A stretch of 64,000 bases of DNA from JAMXLO01 sp963812505 (GTDB taxonomy: Bacteria > Pseudomonadota > Alphaproteobacteria > Acetobacterales > Acetobacteraceae): contig CAWEVM010000028.1 of assembly GCA_963812505.1 (NCBI GenBank), forward strand, positions 20,836 to 84,835. Direction: 5' to 3'. Positions within the stretch are counted from its first letter, which is position 1. The number at the start of each line of letters is the position of its first letter. The position numbers and the translations under genes are program-made. Of the stretch, positions 45,456 to 54,770 are shown one piece after another. The notes under the pieces are model-generated. The model did no database searches. It worked only from the letters and a program-made list of their open reading frames with translations, and was not told the DNA's origin.

Positions 45456-46289
45456 ATGGAGCAGGCGCGCACGATTGCCGAGCTGCATGCTGGATGCAGG
45501 ACGTTGCGGGACGAGTGCGGCGCGCTCGCACTGGTGCCGACGATGGGAGCGCTGCACAACGGTCATCGTGCGTTGGTGCGCGAAGCTGCGGCAAACGGTA
45601 CGGCCGTCGTCGCCTCGATCTTCGTCAATCCACTGCAATTCGGCGCGAACGAGGATCTGTCGCGGTATCCACGCGATGAGGCGGGCGACCTGGCCGCACT
45701 GGAGGCGTCAGGCTGTCAGCTCGTCTGGCTGCCGGATGTCGCCACGATGTACCCGGCCGGCGATGCCACGACGATTGACGTGGCCGGACCGGCGGAACAG
45801 TGGGAAGGCACGGCCCGGCCTGGACATTTCCGGGGTGTCGCCACGGTGTGCGCCAAGTTGTTCGGCCAGGTGCGCCCCGATCGCGCGTATTTCGGCGAGA
45901 AGGACTGGCAGCAGTTGCAGGTGGTGCACCGCTTGGTCGCCGATCTTCATCTGCCTCTGGAGATCATCGGCGTCCCGACGGTGCGCGAGCCCGATGGATT
46001 GGCATTGTCCTCACGCAACCGGTTCCTGACGGAGCAGGAGCGCGCGACCGCACCGCTCCTCTATGGGGTATTGAACGCGCTGGCACGCGCGCTGGCGACG
46101 GGCAGTCAAGCCGATGCTGCGCTCGCCGATGCCCGAGCCGAGCTGCGCAATGCAGGCTTCGCGATCGACTATCTCGCGTTGGTCGATGGCGTCACGATGC
46201 GCACGCTGCAAATGGTGCGGCCTGGGTCTCGCCTGATCGCGGCTGCGCGGCTCGGTTCCGTGCGGCTGATCGACAACCTGGGACCGTAG
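45456..46289 (+). CDS. panC: Pantothenate synthetase
   Basis: 277 residues. The HxGH nucleotidyl-transferase motif is in LVPTMGALHNGHRALVREA, followed by VASIFVNPLQFGANEDLSRYPR, the KDWQQL region (YFGEKDWQQLQVV) and the KMSKS-like ALSSRN. It joins pantoate and beta-alanine with ATP to form pantothenate, the CoA precursor. A neighbouring panB is not in this window. Stop at 46289 faces the CBS gene. Confidence 0.95.
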   Translation: MEQARTIAELHAGCRTLRDECGALALVPTMGALHNGHRALVREAAANGTAVVASIFVNPLQFGANEDLSRYPRDEAGDLAALEASGCQLVWLPDVATMYPAGDATTIDVAGPAEQWEGTARPGHFRGVATVCAKLFGQVRPDRAYFGEKDWQQLQVVHRLVADLHLPLEIIGVPTVREPDGLALSSRNRFLTEQERATAPLLYGVLNALARALATGSQADAALADARAELRNAGFAIDYLALVDGVTMRTLQMVRPGSRLIAAARLGSVRLIDNLGP

Positions 46290-46301
46290 ACCGAGCTGGC
46301 G

Positions 46302-46841
46302 TCAGGTTTTCGCTCGCCCCCGGCGCAGCGCCTCATCCACAGTCTTCCGCTCCGCGGCGGGTGATGGCTCGTCCGCCAGTTTCTCCGCGAGCGCGCGCAC
46401 GAGGTCCGACCGCGCGACGATGCCGACCAGCTTGCCATCGCGCACCACCGGGACTCGCTTGATGCTCTTGTCGTACATCAGACGCGCCACCTCGCGCGCG
46501 GCCGTCTCCTCGGTGACGGTCATGGCACCCGGCGACATGACGGATTTCACCTTGTGACGCTGCTGCCGGATGCCTTCCACGAAGGCTGGCGCGAGCTCGA
46601 AACCTTCGGCCAGCATATCCAGCCATCGCGCCTCCCTGGCAGTGTACCCCTCGTGCCAGCGCACCAGATCGCCTTCGCTGATCATGCCAACGATCGCCCC
46701 GGCATCGTCCACCACCGGCATGCCGCTGATCCGACGCCGTGCCATCAGCTTCACTGCGTCCAGCAAACTCGTCTCCGGGTGCACCACCGCCACATCGCGG
46801 GTCATCAGTTCGCCTGCGGTAACCACTGCTTCGTCGAGCAT
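46302..46841 (-). CDS. CBS-domain protein
   Basis: 179 residues with two CBS domains: about residues 8-60 (LMTRDVAVVHPETSLLDAVK ... GIISEGDL-type segment IVGMISEGDLVRWH) and 98-152 (VMSPGAMTVTEETAAREVAR ... LVGIVARSDLVRAL). Between them lies a helical insert. Such stand-alone pairs bind adenine nucleotides and sense energy state or oxygen stress. GGGG precedes the ATG at 46841. The shared upstream region carries a FixK/FNR-type box (46933-46946). Confidence 0.92.
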   Translation of the reverse strand: MLDEAVVTAGELMTRDVAVVHPETSLLDAVKLMARRRISGMPVVDDAGAIVGMISEGDLVRWHEGYTAREARWLDMLAEGFELAPAFVEGIRQQRHKVKSVMSPGAMTVTEETAAREVARLMYDKSIKRVPVVRDGKLVGIVARSDLVRALAEKLADEPSPAAERKTVDEALRRGRAKT

Positions 46842-46932
46842 ATTGTTCCCCTTTCTTCCGTCCGCGCCAGAGCCCCCAGGACTGGCGACCTTCGCTTTGC
46901 GGCGCTTCTAGCACACGCCCGTGGGGCTGCAT

Positions 46933-46946
46933 TTGACCCAGATCAA
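46933..46946. promoter_or_regulatory. FNR/FixK-type box TTGAC-CCAG-ATCAA
   Basis: Matches the FixK/DNR core TTGA-N6-TCAA exactly and the FNR consensus TTGAT-N4-ATCAA with one mismatch. It lies 92 bases upstream of the CBS gene start (minus) and 73 bases upstream of the ppk2 ATG (plus), so it could control either or both. Confidence 0.65.
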
Positions 46947-47018
46947 GCCAGTCCCGAGCGGATCATGGTAAAAACCGCCAGCCGAAAGTCCGGCGCACAC
47001 ACCGGGGGAAGGACTACC

Positions 47019-47870
47019 ATGCCTGCTGAGGATACCAGTACATCGCCAATCGAGGAATCTGCGTCCACCGGCGGGTTGAAACGGAAGGACTACGAGCGCG
47101 AACTGGCCAGGCTGCATGTGGAGCTGGTCAAGCTGCAGCTGTGGGTCCAGCACCAGGGACTCAAGGTCTGCATCGTATTCGAGGGCCGCGACGGCGCCGG
47201 CAAGGGTGGCACCATCAAAGCCATCACGGAACGTGTCAGTCCGCGCATCTTTCGTGTCGTCGCCCTCCCCGCCCCGACCGAGCGCGAGAAATCGCAGATG
47301 TACGCCCAGCGATACATCCAGCATCTGCCCGCGGCGGGCGAGATCGTGATCTTCGACCGGAGCTGGTACAACCGTGCGGGCGTCGAGCGTGTGATGGGCT
47401 TCTGCTCCGAGGAGCAGGCAAAGCAATTCCTGCTGATGACGCCGATGACGGAGCGGGCATTCGTCGATTCCGGCATCATCCTGCTGAAATACTGGCTCGA
47501 GGTCAGTGAGGCCGAGCAGACACGCCGTTTGCAGGCGCGCATCGACGACGGCCGCAAGATCTGGAAGCTCTCGCCGATGGATCTCAAGTCATACAGCCGC
47601 TGGCACGACTATACCCGTGCCCGCGACGAGATGTTCAAGGCGACTGATACGCCCTGGGCCCCGTGGTTCGTAATCCGTTCGGACGACAAGAAGCGGGCGC
47701 GGCTGAACGCCATATCGCACCTGCTTCGCCAGATCCCCTATGAGGATGTTACGCGAGGGAAGGTAAAGTTGCCAAAGCGGCAACATCATCACGGCTATCG
47801 CGAGCAGGACTATCCATACAAGTTTGTCCCGGAGCTCACCTGGCCATCCAACAAACGCCCGCGACAGTGA
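47019..47870 (+). CDS. ppk2: Polyphosphate kinase 2 (PPK2), class I
   Basis: 283 residues from ATG 47019, preceded by GGGGGAAGGA (an earlier in-frame ATG at 46966 lacks a site). PPK2 domain throughout: Walker A FEGRDGAGKGG (56-64), Walker B FDRSWYNRAGVERVMGF (from D113), then RQARID-type SEAEQTRRLQARIDDGRKIW and the lid-region tail. PPK2 moves phosphate from polyphosphate to nucleoside diphosphates (class I acts mainly on ADP/GDP). Regulation through the FixK/FNR-type box would tie polyphosphate use to low oxygen. Confidence 0.92.
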   Translation: MPAEDTSTSPIEESASTGGLKRKDYERELARLHVELVKLQLWVQHQGLKVCIVFEGRDGAGKGGTIKAITERVSPRIFRVVALPAPTEREKSQMYAQRYIQHLPAAGEIVIFDRSWYNRAGVERVMGFCSEEQAKQFLLMTPMTERAFVDSGIILLKYWLEVSEAEQTRRLQARIDDGRKIWKLSPMDLKSYSRWHDYTRARDEMFKATDTPWAPWFVIRSDDKKRARLNAISHLLRQIPYEDVTRGKVKLPKRQHHHGYREQDYPYKFVPELTWPSNKRPRQ

Positions 47871-47880
47871 GCCGCCGCGC

Positions 47881-49026
47881 TCAACTCCCCAACGCGCGCC
47901 TGGCTATACTCGCAAGATAGCCTGCCGCGGCGGGCAGAATCGCGTCGTTGTAGTCGTAGCTCGAGCTGTGCAGCCCGCGCCCGTTGTCGGCCGGGCCATT
48001 GCCGATCCAGACGAAGGCACCGGGTCGCTGCTGCAGATACCATGCGAAGTCCTCGCCGGTCATCGCGGGGGGCAGATCGCGCCGCAGTGGCAGGCCGGCC
48101 GCTACCACCGCCTCAGCCGCCAGGTCACGCTCCGCTGTGGTGTTCACCGTCACCGGATTGCCGCGAAGCAACGCCACCTCGATCTGCACGTCGCAGCTTT
48201 GCGCCACACCGGCCGCGACGCGATGGATCGCCACCTCCACCGCATCGCACACCTCGTCGCGGAAGGTGCGCATCGTCCCGCGCATGAAAGCTTCGCCGGC
48301 TATCTGATTGGCAGCACTCCCTGCCTCCATGGTGGCGACAGTGATCACGACCGCGTCGAGCGGATCGACGTTGCGCGAAACAATCGTCTGCAGCGCCAAC
48401 AGCAGGTGTGCCGAGGCCACCATCGGGTCGCGCGTCAGATGTGGCAGAGCGGCGTGGCCGGAGCGTCCCTTCACGCGGAACTCGATGCGTCCGCCCGAAG
48501 CCATCACAGCAGCATCGTGCACCGCCACGGTGCCGGCTTCGAGGCCCGGCCAGTTGTGATAGCCAAAGATCCGCTCCATCGGGAAGCGCTCGAACAGCCC
48601 GTCGGCGATCATGCTCTTGGCGCCACCGCCGCCTTCTTCCGCAGGCTGGAACACGAGATGCACCGTGCCGGTCCACGAGGGGTCCTGCTGCAGCAGCGCC
48701 GCAGCACCGAGCAGCGAGGTGGTGTGACCGTCATGGCCGCAGGCGTGCATCACGCCCGCATTGCCCGAGGCGTAGCCAAGGCCGGTGGTCTCGGCGATCG
48801 GCAGCGCATCCATATCGGCACGCACCCCCACGCTGCGATTGGACTGGCCACGCGAAATCGTCGCGACGACGCCGTGTCCGCCGACCCCGGCGACAAAGGG
48901 AATGCCAAGTTCCTGGAGCTTCGCACAGACGAAAGCCGCGGTTTCCGTCTCGTGCAGCGTCAGTTCCGGGTGCGCATGCAGGTGGTGGCGCCAGGCGGTC
49001 AGGGTGTCGACAAGCTTCTGGTCCAT
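47881..49026 (-). CDS. M20-family amidohydrolase (hippurate hydrolase-like)
   Basis: 381 residues. Metal and catalytic sites: GVRADMDALPI, the H-x-x-x-H region MHACGHDGHTT, FQPAEEGGGG with the catalytic Glu, and HAALPHLTRDP in the dimerisation domain. Members (IAA-amino acid hydrolases, hippurate hydrolases) cleave N-acyl amino acids. It lies just 10 bases from the stop of ppk2 on the opposite strand. No signal peptide, so cytoplasmic. Confidence 0.92.
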   Translation of the reverse strand: MDQKLVDTLTAWRHHLHAHPELTLHETETAAFVCAKLQELGIPFVAGVGGHGVVATISRGQSNRSVGVRADMDALPIAETTGLGYASGNAGVMHACGHDGHTTSLLGAAALLQQDPSWTGTVHLVFQPAEEGGGGAKSMIADGLFERFPMERIFGYHNWPGLEAGTVAVHDAAVMASGGRIEFRVKGRSGHAALPHLTRDPMVASAHLLLALQTIVSRNVDPLDAVVITVATMEAGSAANQIAGEAFMRGTMRTFRDEVCDAVEVAIHRVAAGVAQSCDVQIEVALLRGNPVTVNTTAERDLAAEAVVAAGLPLRRDLPPAMTGEDFAWYLQQRPGAFVWIGNGPADNGRGLHSSSYDYNDAILPAAAGYLASIARRALGS

Positions 49027-49104
49027 CCTGTAGGCGGTAGCGGATTTCCCCGTGCTCGGCAAATGGAACGTTGCAATTCCATCCGATTTGCCCCCGGCTC
49101 CCGC

Positions 49105-50472
49105 TCACATCGATGCCGGCAAGCCCCGACAGAGCCATGTCCCTATGAGGGCGAAGAGCGCGATGAGCCCCAGCGCCGCCGACAGCCCGCCCAGCGCGAA
49201 GGCAACCGCCCCGGCCGCCACACCAATGCTTCCAGCGAGGAAGGTGCAGGCGTTGATGATGCCGGACCCGGCCCCAGCCCGGGTGGATGGGAGCGTCGCA
49301 AGGGCCAGACGCGGCGCCGCAGCGTAAGGCAATGCCAGCCCCGCGCCGATCGCAAAAAAGCCGACAGCGAGCGCTGCCCAAATCCGCTCGGCCGCCCCGA
49401 CGGCAATCACCACGCCGGCCACGGCGATCAACAGCATGCCGCCGGCAAGGGCACGCCGCGGGCCGAAGCGGCGCATGAGCCACGGCGCGGAGAACGCGAA
49501 GATCAGCAGCCCGGAGCTCATCGGCAGGAGCGACAGACCGGCGCCGACCGGCGTCAGCGACAGGCCCGTCGGGCTCTGCGCGTCCAGATTGTAGAACAAC
49601 AAAAGTGCCAGGATGCACGACATCGCAATCGAACCCACCGCTATGGCGCGCACGAAGGCGGCTCCGGCGAACAGGCTCAGGTCGATAAGAGGCTCGCGGA
49701 CGCGGCGCTCCACCGCCAGCAGCCCGACGAACGCCGCGATCGCCAATGCGGCAAAGCCCAGGAAGTCGAGCGGCGCCCGTGTCATGGCCGGCAACGCGTG
49801 CAGCGCCGAAACCAACGCCGACATGAAGATTGCCAGCAGCACAAAGCCCACCCAATCGAATCGGCCGGCACGCCTTAGGCTTGGCGTCCGGGCCTCGCTC
49901 CCTTTGACAACGAAGCCGCTGGCGGCAACGACCATGCTGACACCGCTGGCCCAGAAGATCACCCGCCAGTCGACGTAATGGGTGAGCGCCCCGCCGATCA
50001 ACGGACCCAGGCTGAAGCCCAGCATCAGGAAGCCGGCCCAGGCGCCGATCGCCGATGCGCGGCGCTCAGGCGAGCTGACCGCACTGATTGCGGCCAGCGT
50101 CCCCGGCACAGCCGCCGCTGCCGCCAACCCTTGAAGCGCGCGGCCGGCGAGAAGGAATGCAGGTTCCTGTGCCGTTGCGACGATGACCGACGCAACCGCG
50201 AACAGCGCAAGACCTGCCATCGATACCCGTCGCGCACCCGCCTGGTCGCACGCCTTGCCGCCGGGAATGATGCAGGCCGCCGATACAATCAGATAGGCGT
50301 TGATCGCCCATTCAAGCTCTCCGCCATCCAGCCCAAGTTCGGAACGCATGGTCGGAAGTGCCGCCATGATCGCGGTGCCGTTGACGCCCAGCATCAGCAT
50401 GCCAAGACAGCTTGCCGCCAAGGTCAGCCTCGCACGCGGATCGGCGACGGCCGCCTGCTGCACGCCGCTCAC
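49105..50472 (-). CDS. MFS multidrug-type exporter (DHA2 family)
   Basis: 455 residues, about 14 hydrophobic helices: SCLGMLMLGVNGTAIMAALP (motif D1-like), GRALQGLAAAAAVPGTLAAI (motif C region) and RFGPRRALAGG. DHA2 proteins usually export drugs or metabolites by proton antiport. The ATG at 50472 overlaps the upstream esterase stop by four bases (ATGA), so the two are translationally coupled, suggesting export of a product of that enzyme. Confidence 0.92.
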   Translation of the reverse strand: MSGVQQAAVADPRARLTLAASCLGMLMLGVNGTAIMAALPTMRSELGLDGGELEWAINAYLIVSAACIIPGGKACDQAGARRVSMAGLALFAVASVIVATAQEPAFLLAGRALQGLAAAAAVPGTLAAISAVSSPERRASAIGAWAGFLMLGFSLGPLIGGALTHYVDWRVIFWASGVSMVVAASGFVVKGSEARTPSLRRAGRFDWVGFVLLAIFMSALVSALHALPAMTRAPLDFLGFAALAIAAFVGLLAVERRVREPLIDLSLFAGAAFVRAIAVGSIAMSCILALLLFYNLDAQSPTGLSLTPVGAGLSLLPMSSGLLIFAFSAPWLMRRFGPRRALAGGMLLIAVAGVVIAVGAAERIWAALAVGFFAIGAGLALPYAAAPRLALATLPSTRAGAGSGIINACTFLAGSIGVAAGAVAFALGGLSAALGLIALFALIGTWLCRGLPASM

Positions 50473-51350
50473 GACAAACTACGGATAAAAGCGCCGACGG
50501 CGGCGAGCGCGCGGCGCCCCTCCGCGAGCTGCGGATAAAACAGGTGCCAGGCGTGAATCATCCCCGGCCAGACCTGCAGGGTCACGTCGACATCGGCCTC
50601 ACCGGAGACGGCCGCCAGCCTGATCGAATCACTCAGCAGCGTCTCGGCCGACCCGACCTGGATCAGCATCCTCGGCAGCCCGCGCAGATCGCCGTGGATC
50701 GGCGAGACAAGAGGAGAACGCGGATCGGTGCCGTGTAGATACGCTGCCGCGGTCTCGACCAGGTACGGTTTTTGAATCAACGGATCGACCGCCGCCTTGC
50801 TCGCCATGCTCGCCCCGTTCATCTCGAGATCGACCCATGGCGAACTGCACCAGACAGATCCCGGCAACGTCACACCGGCATCGCGCAGCGAGAGCAGCGT
50901 CGCGATCGCGAGCCCACCACCCGCGCTTTCCCCGGCAAGCGTGATGCGCGCAGGGTCGAAGCCGGACGACAGCAGGAAACGATACCCGGCGAGCGCGTCG
51001 TCGAGTGCCGCAGGGAATGGGTGCTCCGGCGCCAACCGGTAGCCGAGAGCCAGCGTGCGCGCTCCGGCATGTCGGCCCAGTTCGGCCATGACATGGCGAT
51101 GGCTCGCAATCGAACCAGATATGTAGGCGCCCCCATGCAGGAACATGATGACGCGGTCCGCATCAGCGGACGGTGTTGCAGTCCACTCCGCGGGCACACC
51201 ATTGGCGTCAACCTCTTCGGTCCGCACGTCCGCCGGCAGCGTGTACCTTGCGCCCAATGCGTCCAGACGCGCCCGCCGTTCGACCAGTCCAACAGGTCGC
51301 GGCGTCGCTTTCAGAGCTCCCCTGATGGCCTCGATCTCTGGATTTTCCAC
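50469..51350 (-). CDS. Hormone-sensitive-lipase-type alpha/beta-hydrolase (esterase)
   Basis: About 293 residues from GTG 51350 (GGAA upstream; an ATG further upstream at 51431 is possible). Oxyanion motif FLHGGAYISGS (HGGG type), nucleophile elbow LAGESAGGGLA, acid in VWPGMIHAWHLF with its His. HSL-family esterases cleave short-chain esters. Operon with the DHA2 exporter, divergent from the beta-lactamase-like gene. Confidence 0.92.
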   Translation of the reverse strand: MENPEIEAIRGALKATPRPVGLVERRARLDALGARYTLPADVRTEEVDANGVPAEWTATPSADADRVIMFLHGGAYISGSIASHRHVMAELGRHAGARTLALGYRLAPEHPFPAALDDALAGYRFLLSSGFDPARITLAGESAGGGLAIATLLSLRDAGVTLPGSVWCSSPWVDLEMNGASMASKAAVDPLIQKPYLVETAAAYLHGTDPRSPLVSPIHGDLRGLPRMLIQVGSAETLLSDSIRLAAVSGEADVDVTLQVWPGMIHAWHLFYPQLAEGRRALAAVGAFIRSLS

Positions 51351-51465
51351 CGCCGTTCCTTTCGGCCACCCGCCGCTTCCCGTGCGATCCGATCGCAAGC
51401 AATCTAACCATTGCGAATCAATCGGCGCCATAGCGGCGCTCCCACCAGCGCCACGGGAAATCAAC

Positions 51466-52644
51466 ATGACCCTCGACACCGCACTCCGCGTCGCTTGCAT
51501 CCTCGGCTGCGCCTGCGTGCTCTCTGTCGCGCCACTCAGCGCGTCAGCCGACGTCTCTGTGGCGGCGCCAGCGACCCAAGCGGCGATTGTCGCCGCCGTC
51601 GAAAAACAGCGGAAAACCTATGGCGGAAAGACCCCGGTTCCAGGCGTGCTGATCGGCGTGTGGGACGGCTCCGGCGGAAGCTACGTGCACGGCTTCGGCG
51701 ACGCGGACCTCGCGGCGCACAGGCCCCTGACGGCAGCAGATCACTTCCGTGTCGGCAGCAACACCAAGACATTCGTCATCAGCGTGCTTCTGCAACTCGT
51801 GGACGAAGGCAAGCTCGGCCTGAACGATCCGATCAGCCACTTCTCACTCGGCGTCACGATCCCGAACGCCGAGAACATCACGGTCGCAGAGCTTTGCCAG
51901 ATGCGCAGCGGCCTGTTCGAGGCATTCAACTCGCCCGAATTCGACAACTTGAAGCTTGAACCCGACATGAAATTCGATCCGCGGACGATCATCGGATGGG
52001 CGATGAAGCAGAAGCCGTATTTCGCGCCCGGCAAAGGCTATCGCTACAGCAACACCAACTACCTGATTCTCGGATTGCTGATCGAGAGCATCACCAAGGA
52101 ACCGGTAGGCGAGCAGATCCGCAAGCGCATCCTGGAGCCCTTCCACCTGACCCAGACGAGCTATCCCGACACCCAGGCAATGCCTAACCCATGGGCGCAC
52201 GGCTATTCACTTCGCAAGGACGGCACATGGGAGGATGTCAGCAACACGATACCGGTCTCGCTGATGGGTGCTGCCGGCGCAATCATCTCGGACATGGACG
52301 ACATGAAGCGCTGGGTGAAGCTGTATGTCAGCGGCAAGACCAACGGGCCGGCGACGCAGCGCGCGCGTCTGACCTGCATCCCCATCGGTAAGGGAAACCT
52401 GGCATTTGGTCTTGGCATCGGCTGCAGCGCCGGCTGGTACGGCTACACCGGCGGACTGCCAGGCTACAACACGGCCGGCTATTACTTCCCCGCGGGAGAT
52501 ATCACCATCATCGCCTGGGTGACGTTGCAGGCGGAAAAGCCATTCCCCGGCGTCGCCAATTCGATATTCCGCGATATCGCACGCATCATGACGCCGGCGA
52601 ATGCACCCTTCGTGATGGGTACGCCCGCGCAGAGCCAGCACTGA
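51466..52644 (+). CDS. Exported serine hydrolase (beta-lactamase/D-Ala-D-Ala carboxypeptidase fold)
   Basis: 392 residues from ATG 51466 (GGGAA upstream). Signal peptide (about 1-28, LGCACVLSVAPLSASA), then class C-type motifs: SxxK in VGSNTKTF (S98, K101), Tyr-Ser-Asn in YRYSNTNYLILG, and the His/Lys-Thr-Gly equivalent YGYTGGLPGY. These proteins act on D-Ala peptides or esters; the EstB/PBP4* types are nearest by pattern. A GC-rich hairpin follows the stop. Confidence 0.9.
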   Translation: MTLDTALRVACILGCACVLSVAPLSASADVSVAAPATQAAIVAAVEKQRKTYGGKTPVPGVLIGVWDGSGGSYVHGFGDADLAAHRPLTAADHFRVGSNTKTFVISVLLQLVDEGKLGLNDPISHFSLGVTIPNAENITVAELCQMRSGLFEAFNSPEFDNLKLEPDMKFDPRTIIGWAMKQKPYFAPGKGYRYSNTNYLILGLLIESITKEPVGEQIRKRILEPFHLTQTSYPDTQAMPNPWAHGYSLRKDGTWEDVSNTIPVSLMGAAGAIISDMDDMKRWVKLYVSGKTNGPATQRARLTCIPIGKGNLAFGLGIGCSAGWYGYTGGLPGYNTAGYYFPAGDITIIAWVTLQAEKPFPGVANSIFRDIARIMTPANAPFVMGTPAQSQH

Positions 52645-52675
52645 GCGCCTGCTGGAAATAAGTGCTGCGACTCAC

Positions 52676-52727
52676 GTGCGGGCCCCCCGCCGTCACGGCC
52701 GGCTCCGGCCGGATTGCGGGGGCGCAC
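52676..52727 (+). terminator. Possible hairpin terminator after the serine hydrolase gene
   Basis: Imperfect inverted repeat of gtgcgggccccccgc and gcgggggcgcac around an inner ggccggctccggccgg hairpin. No clear T run follows, so only moderate support. Confidence 0.4.
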
Positions 52728-52940
52728 ATTACTGCGTGCCCCCCGCACACAACGTGGGGAGCCAGTCGTTCACCAGCCCAGCCATCCGATCCCACGATGT
52801 GCGGTCCTGCTGACTACGCCGCCGCAGTTTTCCAACAGCTTCGCCGTCCTGCGGTCACGCCGGGCTGAACGGCGGTCCCACCTTGCCGACACGGCTGCCC
52901 GGCAGCAGGCTGCCCGGAACCGGCACCGAGGACCGCGTCC

Positions 52941-54134
52941 ATGCTGTTCGAGCTTCCGTCCGCTGCACAGGACCTGCAGTCCGTTGCACGCCGCCTCGCC
53001 GACTCTGCCATCGCGCCACGCGCGGCAGAGGTGGATCGCGCCGAAGCCTACCCATGGGACAACGTTGCCGCCCTGCGCGATGCGGGCCTTCTGGGCTACA
53101 CCATCCCGCGCGAGTACGGGGGCGCCGGCGGCAGTTTCCTCGACGCCGTCGTCATCATCGAGGAGATGGCGCGGGTTTGCGGCGTCACCGGCCGCATCGC
53201 GGTCGAGACCAACATGGGCGCGATCTCCGCCGTCATGCAGTATGGCAGCGAGGCACAGAAGCGTCTCGCCGCGCGCCTCGTGCTGGACGGCGACAAGCCG
53301 GCGATCTGCATCACCGAACCCGACGCCGGTTCCGCCGCCACCGACATGACCACCCGCGCCGATCGCCGCAACGGCCACTGGCTGCTCAACGGCCGCAAGC
53401 ACTGGATCACCGGCGGCGGCGTCTCGAAGCTGCACCTGATCTTCGCCCGTGTGTTCGACGAGAACGGACACAGGCGAGGCATCGGTGGATTCCTCGCCAT
53501 ACGCGATGAAGCAAACGGCCTCATCATCGGCAAGCGCGAGCCCACCATGGGCCTGCGCGGCATTCCGGAAACGGAGATCCGCTTCGAGAACCTCGAAATT
53601 CCTGACGAGATGGTGTTGCAGTCACCGGAAGGCCGGCTGCACGGCTTCGCCGACCTGATGAACGCCTACAACAGCCAGCGCGTCGGTGCCGCGACGGTGG
53701 CACTCGGTCTCGCCCAGGGCGCCTTCGAGGCCGCCACCGCCTTCGCCAGGGAACGCCACCAGTTCGGCCGGCCGATCGGCGAATTCCAGGGCCTGCAATG
53801 GATGCTGGCCGACATGGCGATCCAGCTCAACGCGGCGCGCCTCGCGGTGTATCGCGCCGCCGCCAGCGCCGACCCGTTCCCCGATCCCTTGCTCGCCGCG
53901 CAGGCGAAGGTGTTCGCCTCCGAGATGGCGATCAAGGTCACCAACGACGCGCTCCAGATGTTCGGTGCGCGCGGCTACTCGCGCGACTACCCGATGGAAC
54001 GCATGGCACGCGATGCCCGCATGTTCACCATCGGCGGCGGCACCGCGCAGGTACTGCGCAACTTTGTCGCCAGCCGTGTGCTCGGCTGGAAGCTGCCGCA
54101 GACCCGCGACGGCTACGTGGAGCGGGAACGCTAA
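52941..54134 (+). CDS. Acyl-CoA dehydrogenase-fold enzyme, possibly 3-sulfinopropionyl-CoA desulfinase-like
   Basis: 397 residues in the usual layout: ITEPDAGSAATDM, ARERHQFGRPIGEFQ, FGARGYSRDYPMERMARDAR. The catalytic glutamate of the short/medium-chain enzymes (YEGT) is replaced here by IGGGT, and the alternative helix-G position carries Q246 (NAYNSQRVGAA). Desulfinases of this fold, as I recall, have Gln at 246 and a conserved Arg near 84; this protein has R85. A non-oxidising, desulfinating or similar role is therefore possible. Ends four bases inside the converging tmk gene. The upstream 296 bases show no other gene. Confidence 0.88.
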   Translation: MLFELPSAAQDLQSVARRLADSAIAPRAAEVDRAEAYPWDNVAALRDAGLLGYTIPREYGGAGGSFLDAVVIIEEMARVCGVTGRIAVETNMGAISAVMQYGSEAQKRLAARLVLDGDKPAICITEPDAGSAATDMTTRADRRNGHWLLNGRKHWITGGGVSKLHLIFARVFDENGHRRGIGGFLAIRDEANGLIIGKREPTMGLRGIPETEIRFENLEIPDEMVLQSPEGRLHGFADLMNAYNSQRVGAATVALGLAQGAFEAATAFARERHQFGRPIGEFQGLQWMLADMAIQLNAARLAVYRAAASADPFPDPLLAAQAKVFASEMAIKVTNDALQMFGARGYSRDYPMERMARDARMFTIGGGTAQVLRNFVASRVLGWKLPQTRDGYVERER

Positions 54135-54757
54135 TTCGGCAACGCGAGCCGCGCGCGCAGCGCCTGCATGATCGCGCCATGCACAGCATCGATGGGACCG
54201 TCCGCGGCAATCACCACACAGCGCTCCGGCGCCGCCGCGGCAATATCGCGAAAACCCTGGTTCACCCGGGCATGAAACAGCGCATCGAGCTTCTCATACC
54301 GATCGGCATCGGCGCCGCGCTCCAACTGCCGCGCGACCGCCACCGCATCGCTCACATCCAGCACCAGTGTCACGTCGGGCGTGATGCCGAGCAGCCCGGT
54401 CAGCGTCGCGATCGCGGCGCGCTCAGCACCAAGGCCATAGCCCTGATACGCCATTGTCGAATCAAAGAACCGGTCGCAGACCACCCACATCCCGGCCGCC
54501 AGCGCCGGCCCGATCGTCTTCTCCACATGTTCGGCCCGAGCGGCGAAGTGCAGCAGCATCTCAGCCGATGCGGACCAGTCCACCGCATCACCCAGCAACA
54601 GATTGCGCAGAATCTCCGCACCCGGCGCACCGCCAGGCTCGCGCGTCCGCAGCACCGGCAGACCAAGCCGCACAAGCGCATCAGCCAGCAGCCGCGCCTG
54701 CGTCGACTTGCCGGCGCCCTCACCGCCCTCCAGCGTTATGAACCGTCCCGAGGCCAT
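54131..54757 (-). CDS. tmk: Thymidylate kinase
   Basis: 208 residues. P-loop FITLEGGEGAGKSTQARLLAD (11-19 core), RTREPGGAPGAEILR, and the DRF/DST segment VVCDRFFDSTMAYQGYGLG. It makes dTDP from dTMP. Last of a minus-strand run mltB-rlpA-dacC-tmk, with the REP element at 54771-54816 separating it from dacC. Genes in this order are typical of Rhodospirillales-type genomes (from memory). Confidence 0.95.
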   Translation of the reverse strand: MASGRFITLEGGEGAGKSTQARLLADALVRLGLPVLRTREPGGAPGAEILRNLLLGDAVDWSASAEMLLHFAARAEHVEKTIGPALAAGMWVVCDRFFDSTMAYQGYGLGAERAAIATLTGLLGITPDVTLVLDVSDAVAVARQLERGADADRYEKLDALFHARVNQGFRDIAAAAPERCVVIAADGPIDAVHGAIMQALRARLALPN

Positions 54758-54770
54758 CCAGCCTTGCTTC

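Noticed and set aside
47824..49878. 684-codon plus-strand open frame across the amidohydrolase and exporter
   Set aside because: It spans two genes and their intergenic gap and has no protein-like features.
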